Part shown: piece after piece, positions 43,296 through 56,066 of the stretch
Position numbering within the stretch: position 1 is the stretch's first letter
Layout of the letters: the number at the start of each line of letters is the position of its first letter
DNA from: Apiotrichum sp. Y4204
Taxonomy: Eukaryota; Basidiomycota; Tremellomycetes; Trichosporonales; Trichosporonaceae
DNA: 64,000 nucleotides
Reading direction: 5' to 3'
NCBI GenBank assembly: GCA_025531455.1
Contig: JAMYHL010000006.1
Span: 124,001 to 188,000, forward strand
Position numbers and translations under genes: made by a program
The notes under the pieces: model-generated
Told to the model about the DNA's origin: nothing
The model's database searches: none
What the model saw: the letters and a program-made list of their open reading frames with translations, nothing else

Positions 43296-45710
43296 TTAGG
43301 CGCGGACGGCAGCGACGCCCTGGGCGAGGTCGCGCTCGAGGTCGCGAATGTCCTCGACGCCGACGGAGAGACGAATGAGCTCGTCGTCAATGCCGAGGAT
43401 GCGGCGGTCCTCCTCGGAGACGCTGGCGTGGGTCATGAGCGAGGGCAGCTCGGCGAGCGACTCGACGCCGCCAAGCGACTCGGCAAGCGTAAAGAGCTTG
43501 AGCGCCGAGAGGAACTTTGAGCTGACCTCGGCGGCAGGCGTGCCCGGCGCAATCTGCTGCGTGTCGAGGCGGAACGACACCATGCCGCCGTACGGGAACC
43601 CGCCGTCGGCCGTGTATCCCTGGTCGACAATCTTCTCCTTTGCGTTGGGCGAGAGCTGCGCCCACGCGAGGTTGCGGACCGCGCGGCGGTCATCGCCCTC
43701 GAGACCAGGGTACATGACGTGCTTGACCCACGGCTGGGCCTGGAGCCAGCGCGCGATCGTGAGCGCGTTGGTGCCGTGGCGCTCCATGCGGAGACCGAGG
43801 GTCTTGGCGCCGCGCTGCGCGAGCCACGCGTCGTGCGAGCCCGGAACGGCACCACCGGCGTTCTGGTAGAAACGGAGCTTCTCGAGGGCCTCGGCGTTGC
43901 TCGAGACGAGGACGCCCATGATGACGCTGTGGGGTCAGTATTGGGAGACATTGGGTGGGGGAGCGAGGGATTTCCAAGAAATCTGCCGTGGCACCGCCGA
44001 CGCTTGGGCCGTTGGCGCAGAGGTGCCAATGCGGAGGCACCGGTGGCGCTGGAGTAATTTGTCGTGCCGCTGTGATCGGGTCACGGTGGCCCGAGCAGCT
44101 TGACAAATACTGTGATGCCGACTGGATGCAGTTCTGGCGTTTGCAATGCAAGCGCGCCAGCTGGCTTGCAATCTCCAAACTCTTTACTCACTCAGAGTGG
44201 CCGTTGAGGTACTTGGTGACCGAGTGGGTGACAATGTCGGCACCGAGGCGGAGCGGCTGCTGGTAGTAGGGGCTCATGAAGGTGTTGTCGACGACGACAA
44301 TGGCGCCGTGGCGGTGGGCGACGCGGACGACAGTCTCAATGTCGATCATCGAGAGGGTGGGGTTGGTGGGAGTCTCGACCCAGACGAGCTTTGTGCGGTC
44401 GTTGAACGCGGCCTCGAGGTCGGCCTCAATCTTGGCCGTGTCGGCGACCTGGACGCCGTCGGGGATCGAAATGTGCACAAACGACGTCTTGATGCCCTGC
44501 GTGCTGGCCACCTTGGTGAAGTAGCGGTAGGTGCCGCCGTAGACGTCGCCGACGGACACAATGTGGCCGCCGGTGGGGACGAGCGACGAGACAATGGCCT
44601 GGGTGACGGCCGAGCCCGAGGCAAAGGCCAGCGCGGGGGGCAGCTTGTCCTCGGACGCCGAGATGTGGCCGAGCTCGCTCGGGAGCTCGAGCGACGCGAC
44701 GAGCGTCTCAAACGCCAGACGGTTCGGGTTCAGCGAACGGGTGTACTCGAAGCCCTGGGTGTGAGCATTCTGCGAAGAAAAGAACAATAGTTGAGTTGGA
44801 AAGCAAGTAGCTCGCGGGAGGGGTGAGGGGTGGTGGAGGCAGGCACAGCTGTGGTCATGTCGTCACGCCGTCGCGATATGCATGCGCGATTGCGAACTGC
44901 ACGCCGAGCACGACATCGACTCCGCACTCGCCGAAGCGAGCCGCCGCCGAAGCGATGCGTCGGCCCTGCACCCCTCAACTTTTTCGGAAGCCACAGGACA
45001 TGCAGGACATGGGCTGTGGGTAATCCGAAAAAAAGTGTGATTTATGCACGCCACAATGCAGACGGCTATGGCCGAACGAGCAATCCCCACTCCCCACTCT
45101 CCGTGGTCGGTGTGCTCGAGACGAGGCGACAGATGAGACATGCGCAAGACATGGGGTTGCCGCGCAACACAGTATGCGGCTTTGGGGCGCTGTATATACA
45201 GCTGGCATGCCTTTCACACTGGTACTGGCCGTGCTGCTCATGGAACTGGGGCGAACGTTCGTGACCCCGCCGAGAACAGGGCACATGCGGGTCCCATTCA
45301 TTCCACGCCCCACGGCTGTACAGCAGTACAGTTGTGTATTGAGCAGCGGGGTGGTTGCGCGTCACGTCTGCCCCATAACAGCTGCCCTCTCATTTGAGGG
45401 CTACATCTCATCGGAACACCGAGCCGCGAGAGGCACGCCTCGGCCACCTCGGCCACCCTTCACACACCCAGATCCCATCTCACGAGATCTCCCTCCCACT
45501 CCCAGCTCCCATACTCACCTTGTGCACGCCGACCGCGGACTGCTTGTACGTCGTGGAGAGGTTGATGGCGGGGATGACGGCGCCAGTGTCCTCGGTCGCC
45601 TCCGAGCCGGCGTGGATGAGCCGCGTGCCAAAGTGGTGCTCGTGGCCCGCGGTCGTCGGCGTCGCCGCGCCGTTGCCGTTGCCGTTACGGGTGCCGTTGG
45701 AGACAGTCAT
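43296..45710 (-). CDS. CYS3: Cystathionine gamma-lyase (transsulfuration)
   Basis: Three exons, 45710-45519, 44769-44192 and 43926-43296, give 466 residues. PLP enzyme of the Cys/Met metabolism family that cleaves cystathionine to cysteine in the cytosol. Motifs: FGTRLIHAGSEATEDTGAVI, AINLSTTYKQ, FEYTRSLNPNRLAFE, SVGDVYGGTYRYF (PLP phosphate loop), WVETPTNPTLSMIDI, VVDNTFMSPYYQQPL, and THSVTKYLNGHSD with the Schiff-base Lys at residue 250. The C-terminal half matches yeast Cys3: QNAGGAVPGSHDAWLAQRG, GGMVSFRL, KLFTLAESLGGVESLAELPS, RLSVGVEDIRDLERDL. Cystathionine gamma-synthase is the main alternative; overall wording and length favour the lyase. The two introns (749 and 265 nt) are far longer than the window norm. 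A TATATA box lies about 57 bp upstream of the ATG. Confidence 0.92.
45189..45202. promoter_or_regulatory. 14-bp perfect palindrome with TATATA core inside CYS3 intron 1
   Basis: GCTGTATATACAGC is a perfect inverted repeat embedded in the 749-nt first intron. It resembles a TATA element and could serve an intronic promoter or bind a dimeric factor. Seen directly; role is inference. Confidence 0.45.
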
Positions 45711-47070
45711 GATTGTTTAGTGGTGAGAGAGGGGGATATGCATGCGGATAACACACCCAGACGTCTTATATACATATCATGGGCATGTATGCTGTATTCT
45801 GACTTTTTTGCCTCTGGCATCTCGCCTCTCTCTGTACCTCTGTCATGGTCACTCAAAAATGAGTAAACAAATTTCTGGCGTTTGTCATTCCACCTCGGAG
45901 TTGCCCCTGCGGCGCCTCCGCCTTTACGCCCCCCTTCTTCCTCCTCTCGCCCCCTGGGCCTGAAAAGTGAGCACGCAATGCGATTCTGAATCATCCACCG
46001 AAAAATATGACCCCCCACGCACGGCACACAACCCGCCGGCCTCTCCTCTGCTGTCTCCCAATGTGTCAGCCAGAGAATTTTCGAGCAATGCAAGACCCAT
46101 GCCGAGCACTCTGCCGAGCAACGTCCGCACTGGCCCGCACTCTGCGTGCGCCGCACATGTCCCCTCCAGTTCCATTATAGCACATCGCCGAGAGAGGCCC
46201 CTCGCCGCGCCGAACATGGGACTTTTGGGGTTCGCCCGCCTGCCGTGCTGCCGCGCTGCCGTCGCTTGCGCCCTGCTATGTGCTATGTGTGACTACCACG
46301 GTACAGTACCACGGTGTCGCCGCTGGTGTCATTGCTCCAAGCTCCGCCCGTGCTCGGTTTCGAAAGCGAAACCGATGGTGTGACCGTCACTACTACTTGT
46401 CACTTGTCGTCACTGCTCGGTGGCGAGATCTGATGCGGTATGCTCATTGTCTACGCCTCATATCGCAATGTGTGGAGCTGATTCAACGTGCTTCTGCTGA
46501 TATGCTGATCAATGATCAAAGCCATCATCCTCGCTGATCGTTGATCTGATCTGCCCATCGCTTATCAACCCCTGTGGTATCAACGCCGATCAGCACTGAT
46601 CAACCCCGGATGCATGATGATCTGATGATCTCTGATTGTGCTGCTGTTATTCATCCCACTATCTCGTCTCCCGGCTTTCTTATCGCTCCTGGAATGCATC
46701 CTCGGAATCGGAATGCAGTTGCCATGATCGATCCTGCCCCACTCATTATTCTCCGCCGCCCCTCGCCACCCACTGCACCACAATCTCCGTATAATCAAAA
46801 TGTTTCATCGCTATAGATAGATAGAATATAAGAGCAGATTATGCAACACGCACGGCAGCGCCGCACAAATACACTGTCTGTATGCTTCTGTACAGTGCCG
46901 CAGAGGGCATATCGTTTGTCGTCACAGGTCGTCATGGCCAGTGGCCAGAATAGATGGGTGTCGCCCAGCAGGCAGTTTGATGCCTACCAGACGTGACCCT
47001 TTGATTTTTGTTGATCCCCCCCGATCCCCTCCCGGATCTCTTCCTTCCCTCACTCGTAGTGTTACCCAAT
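45711..47070. other. Intergenic region upstream of CYS3, with a GATC-rich patch
   Basis: 1360 bp. Includes a direct repeat of TACCACGGT near 46296-46318 and nine GATC sites in about 125 bp (46507-46630). No gene supported. Confidence 0.65.
45767..45772 (-). promoter_or_regulatory. TATA box of the cystathionine gamma-lyase gene
   Basis: TATATA about 57 bp upstream of the ATG at 45710, followed on the minus strand by AGACGTC; placed as expected for a short-leader gene. Confidence 0.5.
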
Positions 47071-49486
47071 CTAAATCGCTATGCCCGGCACGCCGGACGC
47101 TATGTCCTCCTCGGCGCGAGTGCGCTCCAAATACTCTTGGTGACGCCTGCGGCCGAGCTCGAGCTTCTCCTCGAGGGATAGCTCCTGGAGTGCGCCGATT
47201 GCGGAGAAGTCCAGGTCGGGCATGACGGCGACGTTGGCGTCGACCGGCGTGCGCGGAGACATCTCGTAGCGGCTGAACGGAGATGAGACGGAGGACGGCG
47301 CCATCTGCGTGTCTGGCGACTGAAGGATAGAGCCCACGGACGAGTCGTCCGCGACGCCCGGCGACCGTGGTGAAAGCGTGGGCGGCGACACAGGGCGGCC
47401 AAAGGTCGCCTGAAAAGAGAGCGAGTCGCCAAAGACGCGACGCAGCTCTGCCTCGCGCACCTCAGGCTGCTTGTAGGCCTCAACACCAATGAGCTCGTCG
47501 CCGTCGCGGTATACCGAAAAGGGGTCGAATTCACAGTCGTGTTCAAAGGCCAGATCGCTCGGCGCTGGGATAGCGTCGCCCCTAGCTGTCAGCTTGAATT
47601 CAGAACAAAAAGAACTCACCATAGCGCCTCCTCCAGGTCATTCAATAGCCGCGGCATGTTGCCCGCAGATCCATCAGGGGCAAAGACGTTGGCAGGAACA
47701 ATGTCGCCGTACACGCCGCGAATAACAACCTCGCCAAAGGCCCACCCTAGATCCTTTCGGCGGTTGACAGCCTCGTCAATGTCGCGCAGGCCATACCGGA
47801 TCTCCATACCCCAGAATTCAACATCGACCTGGGTGGGCGGATTGGGTATGGCATTGCGCCGTTTCGCCTCGCGAATGGCAGTCAGGGTCCACGAGTGCCA
47901 GGCCTTCTGCTGAGTCGGAGATATGGGCGACACGGGTGAGAGGGCTGATGCGCGACGCACAGCACCCGGGAGCGGTACGCCAGCCCAAGGGTTGGGAACG
48001 GAAGGGTTGGCCGTCGCCCACACTGCGTCGATGAATACGCCCAAGGCGTAGACAAGCTCGAGGACGAGTGGACGTATTCCTCTACGGCAGATCAAAGAGT
48101 CGATAGCCGCAAACGGGTTCTCCTTTTCCGAGACACGGGGGTGTGTGGATAACCGACGCGTACGCGGCACAGACGAGACGTGCTCGGCCCCAAAGTACGA
48201 AGGATCGATGGCCAGCTCGACATCCCGCAGAACACGGACTGATTCTGTGGTGTATATGTCTTGCGCGCCCGGGACTATTGACGCGGGTCCCAGTGAGTGA
48301 AAGCCGGCGCTCTGCGGGGTGTTTGAGCGAAGCGCATGGTGGTCGGACGAGGAGGATGCATTGTTGTCACCGCTCCAGTAGTGGTGTCCCGACGAGCTGA
48401 TCGAGCCAAACGCCCCCGCGGCGATGCGAGCTTGGGCTGGGGGATTGGGTAACCCCGGCAAGTTGTTCGCGCTGTACAGTGATGGCCCAGCCAGCGCAGG
48501 GGCAGAATGTGATGATGTTTCGGTCAGAAACGGGGGCGACATCGGTGCGTCGAGTGATCGGATCGAGTGATTCTCAAACGAGCCGCCGTTCGGCAGACTC
48601 CCAGCAAAGGAGAGTGTGTTACCGGCGGGGTAAAGCGGGTTGGCTTCGGCTTCCTGTGGCGCCTGCTCGACGATCCATCTCTGCACGGGTCAGCAACTCG
48701 AGCACAGCAAACAACCCACCCTCCATTTTGCCAGGGCTGCATCTGCCTTAGCTCTGTCCACGCGCTTCTCGATGTCTTCCACCATGCGTTTCTTCTTGTT
48801 GCGGGACATGGACGACATCTCGTACGCCTCTGATGATGTAAGGTCGTCGTGCATCGCCGATGACGAGCGGTTCGAGCTTACGCTCTTCGCCCTACGTCCT
48901 GTTGTGGTGCTTCCTCTCCGACCAAAAATGGCCCCCAGCACGCGCTCACGCGAGTTTGTGCTCGTCGACCGTATACTGCCGGAATCGGAAGTATTCGTCG
49001 ACGCCGCTGCGGAGCGTAACCGCTGTCCGGCTGCGACGCCAACGGTGCCCGTGCCACCGAAGTGATAAGAAGTCGGCGGCAACCCAGCAACGGTCCCGTC
49101 ATCGTGGAGAGCCGCAAAGGCTGCCGATGGTGTCGGGGGCTGGTGGGGTGAGGGAAGGTGCTCCATTGTCTGTGAGGGTTAGTAGCCATCCAGTTGGGGC
49201 GGGGAAGCATGAGACCATGCAGCGCAGTCGTGCAATGCAACATGTGCAGCTGATACAACGCATCTCGGCGACGCGACATCGAGGGCACGCGATCACAACA
49301 CGCGTGCCAAGGGCGCGATGCGCGTATCGCTGGCGAAGGCATGCAAGCCATTCCGGAACACGTCTGTGTGTGCGGGTACCAGGTTGTTGGTACCAGCGGC
49401 ACTTGCGGAATGAACGAGGAAGCGTGACTCACCCCACTATCCGCGAGGGCCTCGAGGCGCGAGGGCCCTGCCGCGGAGAGGGCCAT
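47071..49486 (-). CDS. Basidiomycete protein of unknown function (691 residues)
   Basis: Four exons, 49486-49433, 49169-48720, 48680-47620 and 47581-47071, give 691 residues in phase. If the 263-nt first intron is not real, the protein would begin at MEHLPSPHQPPTPS (ATG at 49166). The N-terminal third is Ser-rich and basic (REREVLGAIFGRRGS-like RERVLGAIFGRRGSTTTGRR), then a helical RNKKKRMVEDIEKRVDRAKA leads into disordered sequence. An ordered core (about residues 330-530) has VLRDVELAIDPSYFGAEHVS, CRRGIRPLVLELVYALGVFI, VDVEFWGMEIRYGLRDIDEA and WAFGEVVIRGVYGDIVPANV. The C-terminus has SPPTLSPRSPG phospho-site-like runs and a helix, LSLEEKLELGRRRHQEYLER. I do not recognise a domain and assign no function. 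Confidence 0.8.
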
Positions 49487-52400
49487 CGTTGCGAGGATGG
49501 TCTGGGACTTGGGTTGCTATCGAGAGTGCGACCAGCGTGATTAGATGACTATTGTGGTAGGATGTAAGAGAGATGATGGGAAAGATGGAAGGACTGCCGG
49601 CCCGTCGAGAGTGTTGATGCCTCGACCCAGGGCGCTGTGTCGGTCGTTGGGGGGAAAGGGCAGTTGATTCGCGTAATGAGGACAGCTCAGCGACGGGGGT
49701 ACCCAGGCCGTAATGGGAAGAGCTCGTGGGTGATGCCGTTGATTATGCTGGTAGGATGTTCACGGACGATGTTGAGTTGCAGAGGCTACCACAATCCTTG
49801 GCGAGTAAGGATGTAGCAAGCTGGTGTTGAAAAAACAATGACCAAAGGCTGGAAGGGGCGACGGAGATGGCGCAGGGCAGGGCCGACGGCGCAAACGGTC
49901 CTTTGCAAGTTTTGTGATAATTCTGCTTTCAAGCTGTGAACGTTCGAAATGAGAGTGACAGCGAGCGAGAAAGTATAAAGTTGTGTTGGAACAACTCCGA
50001 GGTACAACACACGACGTGTGCGGGAGTGTGAGGTGGAATGGGGAGGATTAGAATAAAGGCAAAAGCCGGAGAGAGTGTGCGATATCGACGGCGGAGAGAG
50101 GCGAGTAAGCGATGGCGGGGTTATGATCCGAGCATTGCACGCTAAAGTGGGAGATGGTGGGGGTGGTGTGGGAGTGAGTGACGGCAGTGGTGACGACGTC
50201 GGGGAGCAGCGCGGCGATGGTCGTGAGCGTGAGAGAGCTGACGACGACGCAGCGGCGGATAGCCAAGCAAGTGGCTGTGTCGAGATACAGCAGTGAACTG
50301 GGAATGAGTAGTCGTGCAAAGATGACTAGCTGCAAAAGAGACCAGAGACCAAACCAGAGTGCACGAGAGAATGGTTGTCACTGCAGCGGTCCGACGGTCC
50401 GACGAGCACAAGAGGTACGGAGGTTGCATGCGCGCATGCGGAGAGAGGGGCTTTTGGATGCGGGACATGGAGATCGCGGCATGAATCAGGACATGGGACG
50501 CACAAGCGTGCTACTAGCGTCGGTCGAGAGCCTCTGCTCGTCTTCCTGTCCTCATGGTCCGGGCCCGCCGTTGTTCGATTCTTGTCGATCGATCGGGGGA
50601 TCGGGGGAAGGGGGAAAAGCAAACAATACGATACAAACGAGGGTCGTAGGAGGGTGAGGCGGCACGGCAGAGGCCACAAATCAACGGCCAGTTCCATAAG
50701 CTTTGTGACACACCTCCGCACCCATTCATTAACATGATACACAAACCTTGCTGCTTTCGTTGGGGGAGAAACAGAAAAGCAACTCTCGTTACAAGGCGTA
50801 TTAATGCATGGCCAGGCGGTACTATTGAGAGGCGTATGAGGGTAATAACACCCTTGGCTGCCAATAATGTTCAGAGCACCAGCCCACACGCATGAAATAT
50901 TTAGATTTGATGTTTGCCGGAAGCATGACAGACCCTGAGAAAAGATGCAGCCCTGAGAGAGGGGCAAGGGGGAAGGCCATCAGCTCGAGCAGCAGGTCGG
51001 CAGGGGGTTGATCGGCGACACGGGCTCCTGCTAGCATGCTGCTCGGGTCGTCCAACTGCGTGCCTGGGACCTAACTAAATGCGCCACACCGTTGATCGAT
51101 CGTTATCCCAGGAGTCGAGAGCGCAAGAGCACTTGTTTCCTTATTTATCGAAATCCTCTGCTCTTCCGCCTTCATCTTCCCCCTCTTCCTTCGCCAATTC
51201 ACTGTACTTCATATTTTTACACAGGCATGCAGGCAAAATAGAGTGTGGCAGCCAGCGCCTTCGAGTTGCATCCCTTGCCAGACCCCCAACAGCAGCCCCA
51301 TGTGTCCTATTCACATCTCACATTGATCCTTGCACGTCCTGCCGGATGCAGTGGCATTACAGTGACGCATAAGGGTGTCGTGTCCTGTTTGACAGGATTG
51401 AGAAGAAACGTAATAAAGAAGAAACACGAAGGTAGACACAAGACTGAAACTAGCCCTCAAGTAGCATAGTAGTAGTGAGGAAAAACGGACCGCGTCGCGC
51501 TCGCATTGAATTACACCCAGCTCTCCCGTCCTCCCCGCCGCTCCTCGGTAACATAGTTAGATCTGTGATAATGCAATCTAACATCGACAGAGATCAACGG
51601 CAAGGTCCCGGAACGGTAGGGACAAGAACCGAGGAAAACGTCCCTCTGATCGTCGGAATCATCATGATGCATCATACAGGACTGAGGCTTACCGTGCGGA
51701 AGCAACGGGGACGTCAGTGTTCGCGCGTTCGCGGTCCTTAGGGGAAAAGACACGTGATAGTACCGACGAGTGGACTGCCATTCTCAGCACGGCGCACAGG
51801 AACTCCTACTGGCAGATGAACCGCGCACAGCGCGCACACGGTGGACGGAAAGCGCATCGCCCGCAGGGCGGATTCCAAGTCGCGAGCCCGCTACCAATTC
51901 CCCGATTACTCGCACAGATTTCATCTGGTGTCGCGTCATATCGTGGCATGCAATGAACCTGCCGGGGGAGCGGAATGATGTGTTGAGCTCAGCTAGCTCA
52001 GCAGGCCGCCGTCCTGTTACCCAAGTATCCAAGTTGTTGCAGATCGCAGACATAACGGCGCCTGGGCGGCGGTGCAGGCGATGCACTACTTCAGCCACTC
52101 GCCATTCACAGACATGGCGTTCCGTCCTCATTCCACTCCATGCGTCCATCCTCATTCCTCCCGTTCCACATTCTCTCATTCCCAACTCTTCGAAACGGGC
52201 CGGATCTGATCCCGTCCACTGACCCACCGAACACTGACCACCTTCGAAGCAGGGAGCAGGATTGCTGAAGCCCGATTAGACCGAAGTGTAAAATGGGACA
52301 TAGCGCGTATAGCGGTGCGGGATCCAGTGAAGCGGCCCGCAGGCCCGGGGATGAAGGAGCATATGGACGCCACTATGGCCAGAAGGGCCGGCACCATAGG

Positions 52401-53988
52401 CCTGTTTGGTAACATTCCTCTGTGGCGGGCGCGAACAGACGCGAACGCACGCGACTCTATGGCTGCGCCCCCCGATCTGCGATCCACGAGAAGCCAGGTT
52501 TGCAAGAACCCCAGCCTCGACATCACCAACCGCTCCGCTGGAATCATGATGCCAAGAGGCCAGTGTCGCCAAGGTAGTCGGGCGGGGGTAGCTGCATCTT
52601 ATCACGGAGCACAGCTTTACAGGAGATGCAGGACATGTAGGAACCGGGGGATCGGGGGCCAGTCGGGTGTCGCGGACCGGCGGGGCGCGCGTCTTCATTG
52701 GTGGTACATGGTTTTTATCCTGCGCGCCTGGTTTGCAGTCTGCGAACGTATCTATCCTTGCTCTGATGAGATATTGGATCAGGGACCCGACCGGCTGCGG
52801 CGCTGCGGACCGGCTACGCCACGTATCGCGATGCTCGCAAGTGAGTGGCCGCTATGAGCGCCAGGAGGCGGTGCGGCATAGCTGTTGCACCTTCATCTGA
52901 CATGAGGCCGCCAGTGGCCTGTGCAAGGGCACAACGGAACCTGCTCAGCGTCTGGCGCCCAATGCGCCATTCCATCAAGAGGCTACCGGAGGGTGATTCG
53001 TAGTCCTCAAGTCCGTCGGGAGAACGACGTAGGGATAGGGCGTCGGGGTGGTTCCTATGGGAGTACCGCGTCTCTGTGGAGTCTTGTGGACGCCCCTCGA
53101 TGCTCAGGAATGGGTGAGACGGTGGTCGCACTTGGGTCACTGAATTCCAGTATGCAGCCTCGTTTCCGCAGGTGCATCATAAGCACAGGAACTGAAAGAC
53201 AGGGAAAAGTGCGGCCTCCATGGCTTTAGACGTCCACTGTTCCCCAAGTCGCACCCATACACTCCCTGGCAGCGTTGTCTCAGATCCCAGACCAATGTCA
53301 AACGCACGCCTGAGCTTGAACCTGCAAACCTGCCCGTTTAACCTCAGCAATCAGTGATGAGCAGCCGCACTGAGTCTTCCAACAATGAAGACGGCATACC
53401 CGCAATCCGCCAAGTTCGTGCCGCGTGCCTTGATAAATTAATGAATTGGCGGTGTCGTCTGCCGATGTCGTGTGAGCAACTGCGATGCCATTCCACGGTG
53501 AGACTATGACCTGCAAAGACATGACGAGCGCGGACCGCAAAGTGAAGTAACTGCCTGCATCGGTCGAGATGGAAAGTAGAGTCCGGTGATTTCATCGCTG
53601 TGGTTGATCTCATTGCTGCAATAATCGCATTGCTTGCCATTGTTGACATAGTCCCAGACTATGTAGATCCGAGATTCGAGATATGACAGCATACAAGCAA
53701 CGAGTGCCACACTCTGCCCGCCACAACGCCGATCTCCCTCTCTCTCGTCTGCCACATGGCTTTCATCTCAGCCCAGAATGTTCCTATGACATTTGCGGGG
53801 CCCCGTTGTGACGGAATCAAAATCAATCACAACCTGCAGTTTGGTGCATGCACCAACTTGTGCTTTTTTGTGACGAGCACATATCGAGCTCGAGCTCGAG
53901 CTCAGCTCTGCATTGTACATCTCACAACAACACCTCTCCCCACCCCTCCTTATCTCTCCCACCCCCCGTTCCCACACGCACCGCCGCC
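49487..53988. other. Gene-poor divergent region upstream of EBP1
   Basis: 4.5 kb with no supportable gene. Open frames are short, mutually overlapping and low in natural-looking sequence; the longest (49786-50319, minus) is Pro/Ser/His-rich leader-like sequence without conserved features. The 3' end carries a short CGAGCT repeat (53885-53902) and a CACA/CCCC-rich leader before the EBP1 start. Confidence 0.6.
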
Positions 53989-55508
53989 ATGTCCGCGCCC
54001 GCCCTCGACCTCAAGAAGCCCGCTCCCGCCGAGGAGAAGAAGGAGGAGCAGAAGGGTCTCTCCAACGACGTGTGAGTTGGATTGCGATTCACGTGATCGG
54101 ATGAGAGCGAAGAGAGGACCATGTTCTTCTTCTGCTGTATGATGGGTTCATACGGAAATCTCACTCTCTCGTACCTTCTACAAGCAATAATGGGCACTGA
54201 CACGCAGCATCACAAAGTACACCACCGCCGGCCAGGCGCTCGGCGAGGCCATCAAGAACCTCGTGCCCCAGGTCACTGCCGGCAAGAAGGTCCTTGAGCT
54301 CTGCATTGCGTACGTCATGTCCAGCAGCCCCAAGACCCACAGTGCTAACAGCCAGTGGTGACAAGTGCGTCGCGGACGCCGTCGCGCCCCTCTACAACAA
54401 GGCCAAGGCCGGCGTCAAGGTTCCCAAGGGTAGGTACTCGAACCATGTCTGCCACCTATTGTGCACGGCCAAAGCTCACCACTCCAGGTTCCGCGTTCCC
54501 TACCTGCGTGTCGGTGAACAACGTTGTCTCGCACGTCTCGCCGATGCCCGCCGACCCTGAGGTTGTCCTCAAGGACGGCGATGTCGTCAAGATCCAGCTC
54601 GGTGTCCACATTGACGGCTACCCCGTCGTCCACGCCGAGACGATCCACATCGGTGCCAAGACCGAGGGTGTTGCTGCCGACGCCATCAAGGCCGCCTACG
54701 AGGCTGCCCAGGCCGCTATGCGCACCCTTAAGGCTGGCAACAAGAACTGGGACGTGACCGAGGTTGTCGACAAGGTCGCCAAGGAGTACGACTGCGTCCC
54801 CGTCCAGGGCATGCTCTCGTGCCAGCACGAGCAGAACGTTACCGACGGCACCAAGCGCATTCTCCTCAACCCCTCGCCCGAGCTCAAGCGCGAGCACGAC
54901 ACCGTCACCTTCGAGGAGGGCGAGGTCTACGGTGTTGACGTTCTTATTGTCACCGGCGCCGACGGCAAGGTGGGGAGATGTTTGACCCACTAATACTAAC
55001 GTTACAGACCCGCTCCGAGGACTCGCGTACCACCGTGTACAAGCGTGCCAACGACGTTTCCTACCAGCTCAAGATGAAGACGTCGCGCACCACCTTCTCC
55101 GAGGTCCAGAAGAAGGCCGGCGCCTTCCCCTTCACCCTCCGCGTTCTCGACGACGAGAAGCGTGCCCGCATGGGTGTCCAGGAGGCTGTCGCTCACGGCC
55201 TTCTCAGGCCTTACGATGTCACCCAGACCGCCGCCGGCTCCATCGTCTCCCAGTTCTTCTTCACCCTTGCTCTCCTCCCCGCCGGCCCGCTCCAGCTCTC
55301 GCCCGAGCCCGTCTGGTACTCTGCGTAAGTGTGACTAGAGTGGAAGGTGGAGGCGTTCCGTTTTCGGATCCGAATCAGATGACTGACTCACAGTGACAAG
55401 GTCTCTTCGTCCAAGTCGATCAAGGACGAGGAGCTTTCCAAGCTCATCGCCGCCCCGCTCCGTGCGCCCAAGAAGAAGGCCAAGAAGGCCGCCGCCCCTG
55501 CCGCCTAA
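53989..55508 (+). CDS. EBP1 / PA2G4 family protein (methionine aminopeptidase-like)
   Basis: Six exons (53989-54071, 54208-54309, 54356-54429, 54488-54969, 55008-55324, 55394-55508) give 390 residues, as in human PA2G4 and fission yeast Cdb4. It has the pita-bread fold of type 2 methionine aminopeptidases but is not an active peptidase: in the region VVKIQLGVHIDGYPVVHAET the metal-binding Asp pair is missing. Other family blocks are ITKYTTAGQALGEAIKNLVP, GSAFPTCVSVNNVVSHVSPM, GMLSCQHEQNVTDGTKRILL, FEEGEVYGVDVLIVTGADGK and EAVAHGLLRPYDV. A Lys/Ala tail (APKKKAKKAAAP) is a probable nucleolar/RNA-binding signal. Family members bind ribosomes and pre-60S particles near the exit tunnel. Intron 4 has a perfect TACTAAC branch point. 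Very secure. Confidence 0.95.
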
Positions 55509-56066
55509 GTCGCTGGCGGCTGGGCCATCAGTGGCAGGCTGGAACGGACTGGAATGAAGTGGTATGGAAAACAGGGTACGGGGAACAGAGCGAAAACGAA
55601 ACGAGAACGGAGCAGAATGGATGGAGCGAGCGGAGCTAGCGGAGCGACCGGCCGTGTCACGCGTGACGCTGTCCGTCCACATCTCACTGGGAGTAGCAAG
55701 TCAGCAGCCTTTTCCACCTTTATTCTTTCTTTGTCTTTGTTTTCTCCCTTCCCTTCGTTCCTTTTCCCCATCCCCTCTTTCTTGCAGCGACGAACAGACA
55801 CAGCAGTAGAATAGCACGCAGTAGCACCTACAATGAACAGTGGCGCGTTGCCTGGCCTGGAATGGGGCGGTGTGTGATGAAGTGATGGCACTAGTACTAA
55901 TACGCTGTCTGACGCTGACTTTGGACAACAATGCGACACCATGTCTCCTGTCCAATCGCCGATTTCCAGCTTTCCAGACTGCCCAAGCTCGGCGTCAGCG
56001 CGTTTCCACCCTCACCAACCTCCCACCGCATTCCCAAAAAGCTCTCGCTCGCTGTTTCCAGCTAGC
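55509..56066. other. 3' region of EBP1 and spacer before the tRNA gene
   Basis: 558 bp without a gene; contains a pyrimidine-rich stretch (55715-55790) and, at its right end, the poly-T terminator of the tRNA. Confidence 0.6.
56036..56040 (-). terminator. RNA polymerase III terminator of tRNA-Arg
   Basis: A run of five T on the minus strand, 27 bp downstream of the tRNA 3' end. Confidence 0.7.

Noticed and set aside
49786..50319. A 177-codon minus-strand frame in the EBP1-side gene desert
   Set aside because: Pro/Ser/His-rich with no ordered segment and no neighbouring exon; probably leader sequence of the 691-residue gene or non-coding.
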